Shown here: piece by piece, positions 33,621 to 43,840 of the stretch
How positions within the stretch are numbered: position 1 is the first letter of the stretch
How the letters are laid out: each line of letters begins with the position of its first letter
Source: Pomphorhynchus laevis
Taxonomy: Eukaryota; Acanthocephala; Palaeacanthocephala; Echinorhynchida; Pomphorhynchidae
Length of the DNA: 64,000 bases
Direction of reading: 5' to 3'
Assembly: GCA_012934845.2 (NCBI GenBank)
Contig: WNNJ02001438.1
Span: forward strand, 1 to 64,000
Translations under genes and position numbers: made by a program
The notes under the pieces: generated by a model
Database searches by the model: none
What the model was told of the DNA's origin: nothing
What the model saw: the letters and a program-made list of their open reading frames with translations, nothing else

Positions 33621-36080
33621 ATGCAAAGTAGTCAAGAGCCTTTTTCACTGAATATACTTCAGTGGAATTCGGGAGGTGCTTCTGCCCTTAGCCTTCTATC
33701 TGGTAGAGATGCGGATGTTATAGTCCTTCAGGAGACGCGGTCTATCCGTATCCCCCAGGACATTACTCGATTTATCCCCAAGCATATTTACACCCACTTC
33801 ACTCCGTACATAACCCCTCCTCACGCCTCTTCATCTCAAGGTCTTTTAACCCTAGTTAAATGCTCCTTAAGATCATCCCTTCTTTTAAACTATTCTTGTC
33901 CAGCCCTGTCTTGTTTAGCTGTTTCACTTTGTAAGAATGGTAAACGTATCAGCATAGCCAATATCTATATTAGGCCAGGGGAAATTCACAAGAACCGTGA
34001 TCTCCTGGACCGTATTTTGGGTAGTGGCTATGACATGTTACTCGGTGACTTCAACGACAGAACTGGTCGTTGGATTAATGCAGCACTCCGCAGAGCCAGG
34101 AACGGTTATCTTATTTACAAACCACCGTCCCCAACTTTTCATTGCTCAACAACTAATTCTCTCCTCGACATATTACTGCTTCATAAGATGTGGTTGTTGA
34201 AACCCATCTGTACTGAGCAGTCGCGCCAAAAACAGACCATCTCTCATGACCTAATTCGTTGGCGGATAGAGGAAGATACGTTGCTTAGAAGGATGTTTTA
34301 CTTCGATCCTATCAGAGTGGCTTTCTTTCAGGCGGCTATCCAACTCTTCCCCATAATTGGTAATGAGAATTTGACCGAATTTAATTCCTTCCTCTCCTCG
34401 CAAGCTACCGCGTTTCTTTCGACTACCTATAAAGGTCATATTTACAATCCCACTCCAACAAAACTCAAGGTTTTGGCTAAAATGCCTCGTCTTCCCAATG
34501 TCTCTGTTTCCGCCAGGCAGACCATCTCGAATGAATACTGGAGCACTAGATATAGGTTCCAGCTGAGCAGGGATAAGGCGAACATCGCTCACCTTAACCC
34601 TTCTCAATCTTCCTTCTGGAATATATTCAAGAAGGAGAAGTTTGTCTGTTGGAAGGATAGAGCTTTGGGTTGGATTGGTAGTATAGGCCTTGATAATGTT
34701 TTGAAGGAGTCACTATCCCTACATAATTATGGAGCCACTCAATCTCCCCAACCAATCCCGCCTTGGGGTGACTTCAGGAGCAGGGACTTATCTGTTACAG
34801 ATATCCTTAACTCCTGGGGGCCACTTCCGGGCACCTCTAAATCCGTCGCTCCACTATCTTCTCGAGTCTGTCAGCTTTTGACAGCCGATCAAAGAAGAGA
34901 AGTGGCCGTCACAATGCTTTTAGCCTCACCATCCGATGTAGCCGGCATCAATATTAGTCGTAGAATTTTCTTACCAAAGCATAGTCCGGTTTCATGTCCT
35001 AAAGATCTGCGTCCCATTTCGATTCAAAACTCCCTCATCTCCATCTACGAAAAAGCGCTTGCGCGTAGAATCCGCGACCAATTAAGTAGGCGTAATTTGA
35101 TCCCACCGAGTTTTCACGGGTTTGTCAAGGGACGCTCGGTTCATTCAGCAATAGGTGAAGTGCATCAGTTTTGTAGGGATAATAGCCATCAACTAGCTGT
35201 GGCTGTTTTCCTTGACTTTTCTGCTGCATTTGACCGCATTTCCATTCCCTTTGTTATCTCCTCTCTCAGGTCCCTCGGGTTGCCTGCGAGAATTGTTAAC
35301 AGAGTGGAGATATTACAGTTTACCAAGAGGTTCTACTATGAAGACGACCCTGATGCGTGTCAGTTCTACCCTATTACAGGTGTGCCCCAAGGATCCCCAC
35401 TTTCTCCTATCTTATTTCTTGCTGCCTCCATTGTACTATTCAAGAATTTTAAACGTGATCAACATCTAGTGGTATACGCTGATGATACCACGGCCCTGTT
35501 CTCTGGACGCAGGTGCAAAGATGTCGCTTCGGACATCAGCCGTTTCTTTTTAAGATTAACAGACCAGCTGACCCTATCCAATCTTATTTTAAATTCATCC
35601 AAATCGCAGGTAGTTGTCTTTCATGGCACCCCTGCGACAAAGAAAAAATTAAAGAGACTAGCACTCTCAGCTATATATTCTATATTGACTAATCAACCAC
35701 TCCCTACCTTCACAAGTCGAGTAAAATACCTGGGGTTCACTGTTACGGTGAACTGGTCGGCGAAAGCTTACCTGGATATACTTAAACGTATCCTGAAGAA
35801 AGCTAGGTGGGCCCTGAAACGGGCTCAGCATCTGTCGTTGAATGGGAAAACCCAAGTGCGCCTCTGGGGTACTTGGGCTATCTCGGGATTAGTCTTCTTT
35901 TCGAGAGGACGTCCTCCAGAGCAAAGACTAAGGTTTCTCAAGCTCCTCATCTCGCGATTACCGCGCATAGTCCGCCTAGATTGGATTCTTCGGGGGGTGA
36001 TAGACCCCGGGTGGTTCAGTCGAAGAGCGGCGTGTTGGATTAGCTGGAGGGCTCAGATCCCGCTGGACCTGAGGCCGTAG
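33621..36080 (+). CDS. LINE ORF2: endonuclease and reverse transcriptase, open frame
   Basis: An uninterrupted 819-codon frame, the best-preserved gene of the family. Residues 8-215 are an exonuclease-endonuclease-phosphatase (APE-like) nuclease: LNILQWNSGG, catalytic E38 in VIVLQETRS, NIYIRPG, GDFNDRTGRW (142-151), and SHDLIRW (208-214) where most LINEs have S-D-H. The reverse transcriptase lies at about residues 455-710: KDLRPISIQNS, HGFVKGRSVHSA, motif A LDFSAAFDR with D532, motif B GVPQGSPLSPILF, motif C YADD (619-622), and VKYLGFTV. No RNase H or C-terminal knuckle is visible. The start ATG is shared by copies B and C (MQS...EPFSLNILQWN). It would nick the target and copy the element's RNA. 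Jockey-superfamily placement rests on layout and ORF1 knuckles, not a tree. Confidence 0.88.
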   Translation: MQSSQEPFSLNILQWNSGGASALSLLSGRDADVIVLQETRSIRIPQDITRFIPKHIYTHFTPYITPPHASSSQGLLTLVKCSLRSSLLLNYSCPALSCLAVSLCKNGKRISIANIYIRPGEIHKNRDLLDRILGSGYDMLLGDFNDRTGRWINAALRRARNGYLIYKPPSPTFHCSTTNSLLDILLLHKMWLLKPICTEQSRQKQTISHDLIRWRIEEDTLLRRMFYFDPIRVAFFQAAIQLFPIIGNENLTEFNSFLSSQATAFLSTTYKGHIYNPTPTKLKVLAKMPRLPNVSVSARQTISNEYWSTRYRFQLSRDKANIAHLNPSQSSFWNIFKKEKFVCWKDRALGWIGSIGLDNVLKESLSLHNYGATQSPQPIPPWGDFRSRDLSVTDILNSWGPLPGTSKSVAPLSSRVCQLLTADQRREVAVTMLLASPSDVAGINISRRIFLPKHSPVSCPKDLRPISIQNSLISIYEKALARRIRDQLSRRNLIPPSFHGFVKGRSVHSAIGEVHQFCRDNSHQLAVAVFLDFSAAFDRISIPFVISSLRSLGLPARIVNRVEILQFTKRFYYEDDPDACQFYPITGVPQGSPLSPILFLAASIVLFKNFKRDQHLVVYADDTTALFSGRRCKDVASDISRFFLRLTDQLTLSNLILNSSKSQVVVFHGTPATKKKLKRLALSAIYSILTNQPLPTFTSRVKYLGFTVTVNWSAKAYLDILKRILKKARWALKRAQHLSLNGKTQVRLWGTWAISGLVFFSRGRPPEQRLRFLKLLISRLPRIVRLDWILRGVIDPGWFSRRAACWISWRAQIPLDLRP

Positions 36081-36140
36081 AATAAATAGAAGATTGAATG
36101 ATTAACGAATTGATATTATTTTTGTCTTCTCTTGCATGTT

Positions 36141-38760
36141 TTGTTCTGTGTAACACGTTTTTTATCGGTTACAAGTTTTGTTTAAGAAAATCCTTATCTT
36201 ACAAACGATGTTCTATGAATTAGTCATTTCATGTCACAGCACATAACCTCTTTCTATATCGCATGCATAGTTCCTCGGTCTTTCTGTTTAGAATTATATT
36301 CCTAGTAACAAATCTCCAGGCTATTTGTTATTTTATTTTAATTATAATTCAAATATTTAAGCCATAATTAACTGTAATGTCAATTCTATGAAATAATAAT
36401 ATTCACTTTTTTGTTGTAATGCAAATGTTATACATTGTAAATATAATTTAAAAAAGTCAAATAATTGACACGATTTATCATTTATCGCTTGATTTCTCGA
36501 ATTTTAAATCGGATTATTTTATTTTTATATTTTAATAAAAATCATTAAATCTTAAATGATTATTAATAATATGTAAAATCTGAAGGCAACCATCTTATAC
36601 TATATGGTAAACATCAACAAGAAAAGGATTGTATAATTTATATTCTTCTGTGAAACTTTAATTTGTGTAACGTAAAATATAATTTGTGTGGCATCGATTT
36701 TCAGTAAAAATTATTTCATTTTATAAATCATGCAAATCAACATATAATTATCAGCATATTACATTTTATAAACAACATATCATTAGATATTTTACGCAAA
36801 AAACGTAAAACAATTTCTAGCATAAATTTATTGCCTGTCATAAATAATAAAAATAATTAATCATTAAAAATCAATAATTTTAATGTTCTGTGGATTCTAA
36901 TAGATCATAATCTTATATTTGAGCAGTCGTACTTGCTGAAATATAAAGTTTAGTAAAAGATTTGTGTACTACACATATTTCTGAATTAAGAATTCAACGT
37001 CTGAAGTTCAAAGTAAATTACAAAATACACAGTTAAATGATCTGATCTTTGACTAATGTAATAGTCAAATTATTTACGCTACTATAAATGTTAGTATATC
37101 AATAAATCAAGTGCGGGCTGTTGATAACATTTTGCCCCTAACTAAAAATAATTTCTGTAGATAAAATATTATATGAAATAATTGAATCACACCTATATGT
37201 GTTAGAAATTAATAACATCTAAGAATTACGATATATAGTTGCTTATTTTCCGCAGAAATTCTACTTAAATTCACTTAAAGACGATAATATTAAATATCTA
37301 TTTTAAATATTTATATTTTTATTGTCCAATCATAGTTCAATGTTCCCTTAAATTATTTTATTGTTATCCTAAAATAAGAATAACAAATAATCATATCATA
37401 ATATTATATCATTTTATAATTTTTTTATCAAATTGTGTAAAAAATATAATTTTAAGATATTATTAAAAAAAATTAATTTCTAATTAAAAATTTGATATTT
37501 TTAATCCAATAAAATTACGTAGATAATAATTATGTTTTTAATGAGACATTACAAGTAAATACTATTAAATACGTAAATTTATTCATGGTAAGTTCAAATT
37601 TGTGCCGTTAATAGCTTTTGAATAGGTAAAGTCCGGTTGCAAAGATCTGCTTTACGAAATATAAACAACCAAATGCCTCTACTATATAGAATATATAAAA
37701 TAATCCAATGATAATCCTCAAATAGCCCAATGATACGTTCAATGTTCTCTTAAACATTGAATTTATATAAATTCGAGATAATATTTTAATAATATTCAAT
37801 AATAATTGTTCAATTATACGTTCGATGTGCTCTTAAATTGTTCAGAGCGTTTAAACATCGGGAGGAATAATAAAATAAGAAATTATTGTTCACAAATTTT
37901 CGACTATTGCAATATAGTTCTTTTTAAGGTTATGCTTTAAGTGTATGCTCAAATATTAAATTCAATAATATTTAATATTTAATATTAAATTAAATATTAA
38001 TTCTACTTTAATTAACTTAAAGACCAATCAAATATAAACTAAATTTTTTGTTGTCCAATGAGACGTTCAATGTTCTCTTAAATTGTTCGTAGCGTTTAAA
38101 CATCGAGAGGAATAATAAAATGATAAATTATTTTTCACAATTTTTCGACTATTACAATAATCCTTTTTAAATAACGAATTATACATCACAGAAATTTTCA
38201 GACAAAAATGCAAATTAAGACTGCAAAAATAGTCATTGATTTGTAACGTGTTATAAATTTAAAAACGTTCAAAAAGTTAGATTTTAGAGCATTTAAAACC
38301 TATCGAAAAACAATAAATTTAATATTGTTTAATATTATTATAGTTAGCGATGTTTCACTAAAACACACTATTTGGTGATAAAAGTCATAACAATTGAAAT
38401 GGACTATTGCAATAGTCGAAAACTTGTGAACAATAATTTCTTATTTTATTATTCCTCTCGATGTTTAAACAACCTGAACAATTTTGATTGGTATTTCTCC
38501 AAAATTCCAACTGATCCAGTATAATTTCGATACAAGTTTTTTACTGCAGCTGGCATTAAAATTTAAATTATATCGAAACTGCTTATGCTAATTTAGTAAA
38601 TAAATATTATTTACTAATAATATTATAACAGGCCATATTATTATATATATATAATATATTATAATATAATTTTATATTATATATAATATAATATATAATA
38701 TATATTATATATTATTTTTCAATTTCGAAAGATTAGAGAGGCATTACCGGTGATCTAAAC
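36141..38760. other. AT-rich intergenic DNA with a local dispersed repeat
   Basis: No gene recognised. A repeat unit (CCAATGA(T/G)ACGTTCAATGT..., GTTTAAACATCG.GAGGAATA, TTTCGACTATT.CAATA) occurs as diverged copies near 37320, 37725-37930 and 38050-38170, and in reverse orientation at 38400-38480. A run of (TA)n/TATAATAT low complexity spans about 38640-38722. Confidence 0.65.
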
Positions 38761-38776
38761 GTTCTGCTTGTCGGCT

Positions 38777-38999
38777 AACCCTGCCTATATGTAAGATGTT
38801 TGTCAATCATTTTTAGAATCAGGAGTTTAATGAAATCATCAACATTCACAGAGCCAATCTCTACATTAAATACACACAAACAAAATGTTGTTTTGAACCT
38901 ACCGTTTTCTTCATTCATAGCTTCATTCAAACCTGCACCGAAGTATCTCGTTCTTATCTTTTGTTGGATAAATTGATAAAAAATAACAAAAGAATACAT
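38777..38999 (-). pseudogene. Coding-like segment, possible remnant of a PAP C-terminal domain
   Basis: An open 74-codon stretch on the same strand as, and about 200 bp downstream of, the poly(A) polymerase gene. It reads FYQFIQQKIRTRYFGAGLNE, then GRFKTTFCLCVFNVEIG, then VNVDDFIKLLI. The order 'xVESKIRxL...LE' then 'F(R/K)T.W.IGL.F...' then '...VD.T..I..F...' is how the RRM-like RNA-binding domain of canonical poly(A) polymerases begins, so it could be a decayed or separately exonised piece of that domain. The match is weak, about 30 residues of the expected junction are missing, and stops lie between the two frames. Confidence 0.3.
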
Positions 39000-39195
39000 T
39001 TTTGGATCTTATTTTCCAAAATACAACAGATTTTAAAATACTATATACCAAAATTGTAATATTTGCAATTTAGACATGAGTTATTCTGGCCAAATTTTGT
39101 ATTTCAATAGAAGTGCATCTCTCTCAGTATATACAAGTTGAGAATGAATCACAGTCTAACAACATCTATTCTTAGACCTTATGTAATAATAAGAA

Positions 39196-40272
39196 TTAGA
39201 TTAAACTAAAAAATGTCTCCCATCCATGTTTGCCGCATCTAATCCGATCTAAAATGGTTAATGCTTCACGCATATTTTTTAGTATATGTAGCGCATCTGT
39301 AACTTTAACCATACTCGTCATGTTTTCGTAAGGATAAACCGGACATATCACAGGCATTGGTGAGCTGTTCTCAGCTAAGTACAATAGTCCAGATTTGATA
39401 TCTATAACATTTGGACCATCGTCGATGCTTTCAATAACAACAGGCTTTGGCCACGGCCAATAACTATACATGTTGAAGAATAGATAAAGCAATCGCAAAG
39501 GAGTAGCTTCTGGAAACATTACACTTATCCTTGCCATCATTACAGTCCACACTATTCCACCAAACTTTCCCCGATTACCATAACAGTTATGATCTTTAGC
39601 CCAACTTTTAATGGCCATCAACGCATAGCGAAAAGCTTTCTTATTTATGACAACTCTGTCAATGTAAAGAACCATTCGATATCCATTGATCGCCCGCACT
39701 GAATGAATATCTACCAGCATTGTAGGAGCCACTCGATAATCGGTAAGTGCGGAAAATGTTAGCTCATCCGCCTTTGCAAATATCACGTCTATTTTATGAG
39801 AAATAAAATTTTCAATTGGATAGAAAAAAGATAAAACAGTAATTCCATTCGTTTGATTTATTCTAGCAATGACACTTTGGTGCTTACTAAGCGAATCCGA
39901 AAAATCTTTCGTTATTGTAGTTATGTCTTTGTCGTCGGAGGGCATAATCACCAGGATATCGATATCACATCCTCGTAGATAAGTATTAAGTGGTGTAGAT
40001 CCTGTGGCGAGGACAAGTGCCCGAGGATAACACGCAGTAATAATATATACTACCTGGCTAAGTGTATAGTAACGTTGACGTCTTTCAGCTTGATCTTCTA
40101 GCTTTCCTAAGCTAAGCAACCAATTAATTAATACATTTTGATTGTCAATATTATTCGTGTTATTGGGCAATGTGGTGGATTTCAAATTACTATGTTGTAA
40201 TGATCCATTTACTGCGGATGGCATAGAAGTAGGGTAATCAGTGTGATTGAATTTTTGTTGATCCTGTTTCAT
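39196..40272 (-). CDS. Divergent, short canonical-type poly(A) polymerase
   Basis: An intact 358-codon, intronless frame. It aligns in order with the catalytic and central domains of canonical nuclear poly(A) polymerases. LLSLGKLEDQAERRQ lies at 52-66. The nucleotidyltransferase core has GS at 91-92 and CDIDIL with D103 and D105; the third carboxylate is D162 in HKIDVIF. LVDIHSVRAINGYRM (187-200) corresponds to 'IRSLNGCRV'. AIKSWAKDHNCYGNRGKFGG (220-239), then ARISVMFP, YSYWPWPKPV and MPVICPVYPYENMTSMVKVT follow. It stops at GWETFF, where the central domain of family members (usually 600-750 residues) continues into the RNA-binding domain and nuclear signals. It would add adenosines to RNA 3' ends if active. 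The lack of introns suggests a retrocopy. Strong divergence with all three aspartates kept suggests a diverged paralogue. No AATAAA seen downstream. Confidence 0.82.
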   Translation of the reverse strand: MKQDQQKFNHTDYPTSMPSAVNGSLQHSNLKSTTLPNNTNNIDNQNVLINWLLSLGKLEDQAERRQRYYTLSQVVYIITACYPRALVLATGSTPLNTYLRGCDIDILVIMPSDDKDITTITKDFSDSLSKHQSVIARINQTNGITVLSFFYPIENFISHKIDVIFAKADELTFSALTDYRVAPTMLVDIHSVRAINGYRMVLYIDRVVINKKAFRYALMAIKSWAKDHNCYGNRGKFGGIVWTVMMARISVMFPEATPLRLLYLFFNMYSYWPWPKPVVIESIDDGPNVIDIKSGLLYLAENSSPMPVICPVYPYENMTSMVKVTDALHILKNMREALTILDRIRCGKHGWETFFSLI

Positions 40273-40325
40273 GAATACGAATGGTGAACTATCGGCTAGC
40301 CTGATATCGCTTTACTAATGTTTTC

Positions 40326-40553
40326 GTGCTTAATATAATGTTCCGATTTGGAAAATTTACGACGTTAAAGCACAAAAGAACAACCTTGTTTCAAGGTTGC
40401 CGACGAACAACATTTTTCTGCATTTCGTTATTTTATTTCCGTTTGATGTTTCCTGATTTGTTTTACTTTTATACCACATTTACATTCTTGGGAAATGCAC
40501 TTGTATTCAAACAGAATTTTAAATATATACTGAGATCGTGCACGAATTACTAA
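40326..40553 (+). CDS. Hypothetical small ORF upstream of the PAP gene
   Basis: A 75-codon frame, divergent from the poly(A) polymerase gene with 53 bp between starts. It is rich in Phe and aromatic residues (FFCISLFYFRLMFPDLFYFY), which could form one membrane segment, but the composition may simply reflect AT-rich DNA. No family recognised. It could equally be the promoter or 5' UTR of the PAP gene. Confidence 0.15.
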   Translation: MLNIMFRFGKFTTLKHKRTTLFQGCRRTTFFCISLFYFRLMFPDLFYFYTTFTFLGNALVFKQNFKYILRSCTNY

Positions 40554-41100
40554 GGTTTAATATTATCGACTGTAAGATAATTTAATGCCTTTCAAAAAAT
40601 CGAACTTAAATCACAAATTAATTACCTAAAGGGTCAGTTGATCTTTATCGAATGTAAAAATCTATAATTATCGATCATTATCTAGCATAATCTTAAAGGA
40701 TCTACTTTAAAAAATCGAAAGAGACCTTATACGGATAAACTTGGAAGTTTTCGATGAGCACGTGGTCGATAATACAACATGATTTTTATTCAAAATAGAG
40801 ACGAAATGATTATGTGTAGGGAAAATGAACGCCTAGAGATTTATAAGAGATGATTAATTAGAAATACGAAAGATTTATCGGTTTTGCCAAAGCGAAATTT
40901 GATGGCTTTGGTCTTTAGAATGTCGACAGCAAGATCGATATTCATATACTTTTAGTACTTTTTAAATACTGAAAGTATGTGCTTGAAATCAATATCAATA
41001 TCTAATTTTTCCTTGTAGTCAGGTATATTTCGAAGTGCAAAAGTTTATATTCGGTTTATTTTGATAAGCCTAAAATATATCTATCATTAATTGACGAATA
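40554..41100. other. AT-rich DNA with a weak coding-like trace
   Basis: On the - strand, about 41080-40850 reads FALRNIPDYKEKLDIDIDF, then NIDLAVDILKTKAIKFRFGK, with a stop between. About 48985-48840 (-) reads a similar KLPYRDIHYV, then NKLDIDIDVEAFLEL. The two may be scraps of one unidentified gene or element. Too weak to call as a gene. Confidence 0.3.
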
Positions 41101-42099
41101 AATAACAAAAGATGTATCAGAATAATGATCAGAGGTCATCAGGAGAAACTATTATGTTACAAAGATTCAGCCTATATTCCTCTACCCAACATAGCAAAGG
41201 GGGCAAAAACATACTAATTAAATATTTCTCTGATATAATTTGTTTATCACTTATCTTATTCTAATACAAAGTATATTATTTATTATTTAGCCATTCCAAT
41301 TTTTCGCTTAAGTTTGAATGCATTTTTAATAATATTTTTTTGATTTATATATTGTAAATTTTATATTTTAATAATATTTTGTTGAATAAAGTTATTTAAC
41401 TATTCTCATATCTAGATATGTACCTTCTTTATTATTAATATTAGTTTTATTAAGAATAAATCTACTTAAATAAATTTGTTCACTAATTAAATAAAAATTA
41501 TTAGAGTTAAATACACATATATCATCAATATATCGAAACATATATTTCATTTCTTTATATAATTTAGATTTATTTTTTTCACAGTTAGAACACATTCATA
41601 TTCTGAACATATTTAATGTTCATATCAAGATATATACGTTCTTCATCATCAATATTAGCTTTAAATAATGAATCATTATCAACTATATAAAATATTAGTT
41701 TTATTACGAATAAGTCTACTTAAATAAATTTGTACGCTTATTGAATAAAAATTATTAGAGTTAAATACGCATATATCATAATTATATGTATGTAAACATA
41801 TATTTCATTGTAGTTCATATATTTCATTAATAATACATAGTTTTAGTGTTTCTGACAGAGGTTATATTAGTGGGAAAACAAAGTCCACAGGTTAATAATA
41901 ACATACCAGTAAAACAAATACAACTAGCTAACTAAGTCTATGTATTTAATATCATTATTAAATAACCAAAACATAATAATGCTAAATCAAAATTTAATAA
42001 TTAAAGTTTTGATTTTACAAAAGTTTTGATCTTACAGTTTTGCTTTTTGCATTTATTATTTCTCAAATGTAAGTATTTAAAAAAAATTGTAATTATTAA

Positions 42100-43095
42100 A
42101 TATTAAACTGTAATTATTTTATATAATTTGTATCAAGTTTAAAATAAAAAATTGGAATTTAAAATAAAAATCAATTTTTATGAATTGACAAATAAATAAC
42201 AGACGATGTATAAGAATAGGGATTAGAGGCCATCAGGACGAACTGTAAATATTTTATATAATTTGTATCAAGTTTAAAATAAAAAATTATTTATAAAAAA
42301 TAAATAATATCGTTAAGTATAGCCACGTACAGCACGCTCTTCAAGGCCGATTAATTTAGCAATTTCTTCGTCTCAGTGTAAGTCGTTGGTATTGTATGTT
42401 ATTTTATCTCAAATGTATGTTTATTAAAAACCAAACGTTTTTTAATATATTAATTATTATATATTAATTAATATATTAATTAATATATCAATTAATTAAT
42501 AGATATTAATTTTATTAATATATATTTACTTTTATTTTATCCAATGCTTACTTCAAAAAATAAATTTTAATGAGTCGTCAATAACTCTAAAATTAAATCA
42601 TAATATAATTATGATTATAAAATATAATTATTAAACAAACAAAACATAATAATGCTAAATCAAAATTTTATAATTAAATACTAAAATAATTGTTATAAGA
42701 TTTTTTATAATTTATATCAAGTAAAAATAAAAAATTGGAATTTAAAACAAAAGTCAATTATTATGAATTGACTAATAAATAACAGACGTTGTATAAGAAT
42801 AGGGATTAGAGGCCATCAGGAGGAACTGTAATTATTTTATATAATTTAAATCAAGTTTAAAATAAAAAATTGAAATTTAAAATAAAAATCAATTAATTTG
42901 AATTGACTAATAAATAACAGACGATGTATAAGAATAGGGACTAGAGGCCATCAGGAGGAACTGTAATTATTTTATATAATTAATATCAAATTAAAATAAA
43001 AAATTGGAATTAAAAATAAAAATCAATTTTTATGAATTGACTAATAAATAACAGACGATGTATAAGAATAAGAATTGGAGGCCATCAGGAGGAAC
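42100..43095 (-). repeat. Tandem array of a Penelope-like 3' region, unit about 133 bp
   Basis: The phrase GAATTGACTAATAAATAACA recurs at about 42765, 42899 and 43031 (spacing 134 and 132 bp), with another diverged unit at about 42181. Three units end at the same base: AGGCCATCAGGA(G/C)GAACTG is followed directly by TAA(T/A)TATTTTATATAATT. Only the last unit (43080 onward) continues into the full structured block. In RT-sense the units therefore all begin at CAGTTCCTCCTGATGG. Confidence 0.8.
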
Positions 43096-43580
43096 TGCTA
43101 TGCTATCAGGTTTCGGCCCCCAATTCCTCTACTCAACATAGCAAAAGGGCCAAATACGTGTTAAGGACGTATTTCCTCTTATTAAATTTAATTATATAGT
43201 ATCTTATTCTAATACAAAGTATATTATTTATTACCCATCCATAAAAATCTTTTGTTAATGATTTAACATATTTCAAAAATATGTTTCTTGTAAAATTTAA
43301 ATATGTTCTTTTTAAGATATAAAAGTAATTATATATAAATATAGTATTTATAAATATGTCATCTTTACGATATAAATTAATAATTTTATAAATTAAATAT
43401 AATTCAATTGAATTTATATGAATTATATAATGTTTAATGTTCATATCTAGATTTATACTTTCTTTGTCATCAATATTAGTTTTATTAAGAATGAGGCTAC
43501 TTGAATCAATTGGTTCACATATTTGATAAACATTATTAGAGTTAAATAGCATATATCAATTATTATATCAATATTATTAT

Positions 43581-43840
43581 TTAGTTTTTTAAACAGTTAT
43601 TAACAAATTTGTATTCTATAAAGCTTAAAAATAAGTCAGCTATAATTGTTCTACTATTAACTCCAATTGAAACATCTTTTATTTGTCTAAATATAGATGT
43701 CCCTACCTTTAAAATATTTTGATTCATCAAAATATTTAAGGATTCTATTAATTCAATTTTATCCATATATTTATATTTACTCGATGGTTGAATTTTTGTT
43801 AGATAGGCGTTATCCATTTCTAAATATTTATTTCCAAATA
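43581..43840 (-). pseudogene. Penelope-like RT core fragment
   Basis: Reads AYLTKIQPSSKYKYMDKIEL, then LNILMNQNILKVGTSIFRQI, then IIADLFLSFIEYKFV. This is the stretch before and through RT motif B ('F.Q..G..MG...SP..AD.F....E'). The usual GIPMGG is changed to DVSIGV, so this copy is not catalytic. It is duplicated almost exactly at 45027-45245. Confidence 0.75.

Larger units (their letters stand above)
32300..36140 (+). mobile_element. Jockey-like LINE copy D, head-to-tail behind copy C
   Basis: 5' UTR from about 32300, ORF1 from 32389, ORF2 at 33621-36080, and a short 3' UTR after it. The exact 3' end and target-site duplication could not be fixed because the left junction was altered by insertion of copy C. 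ORF2 is intact, ORF1 is not. Confidence 0.85.

Noticed and set aside
40850-41080. Shared gene fragment with 48840-48985 (LDIDIDFKHIL / LDIDIDVEAFL)
   Set aside because: The match is short and in AT-rich DNA. Listed as a trace only, not as a gene.
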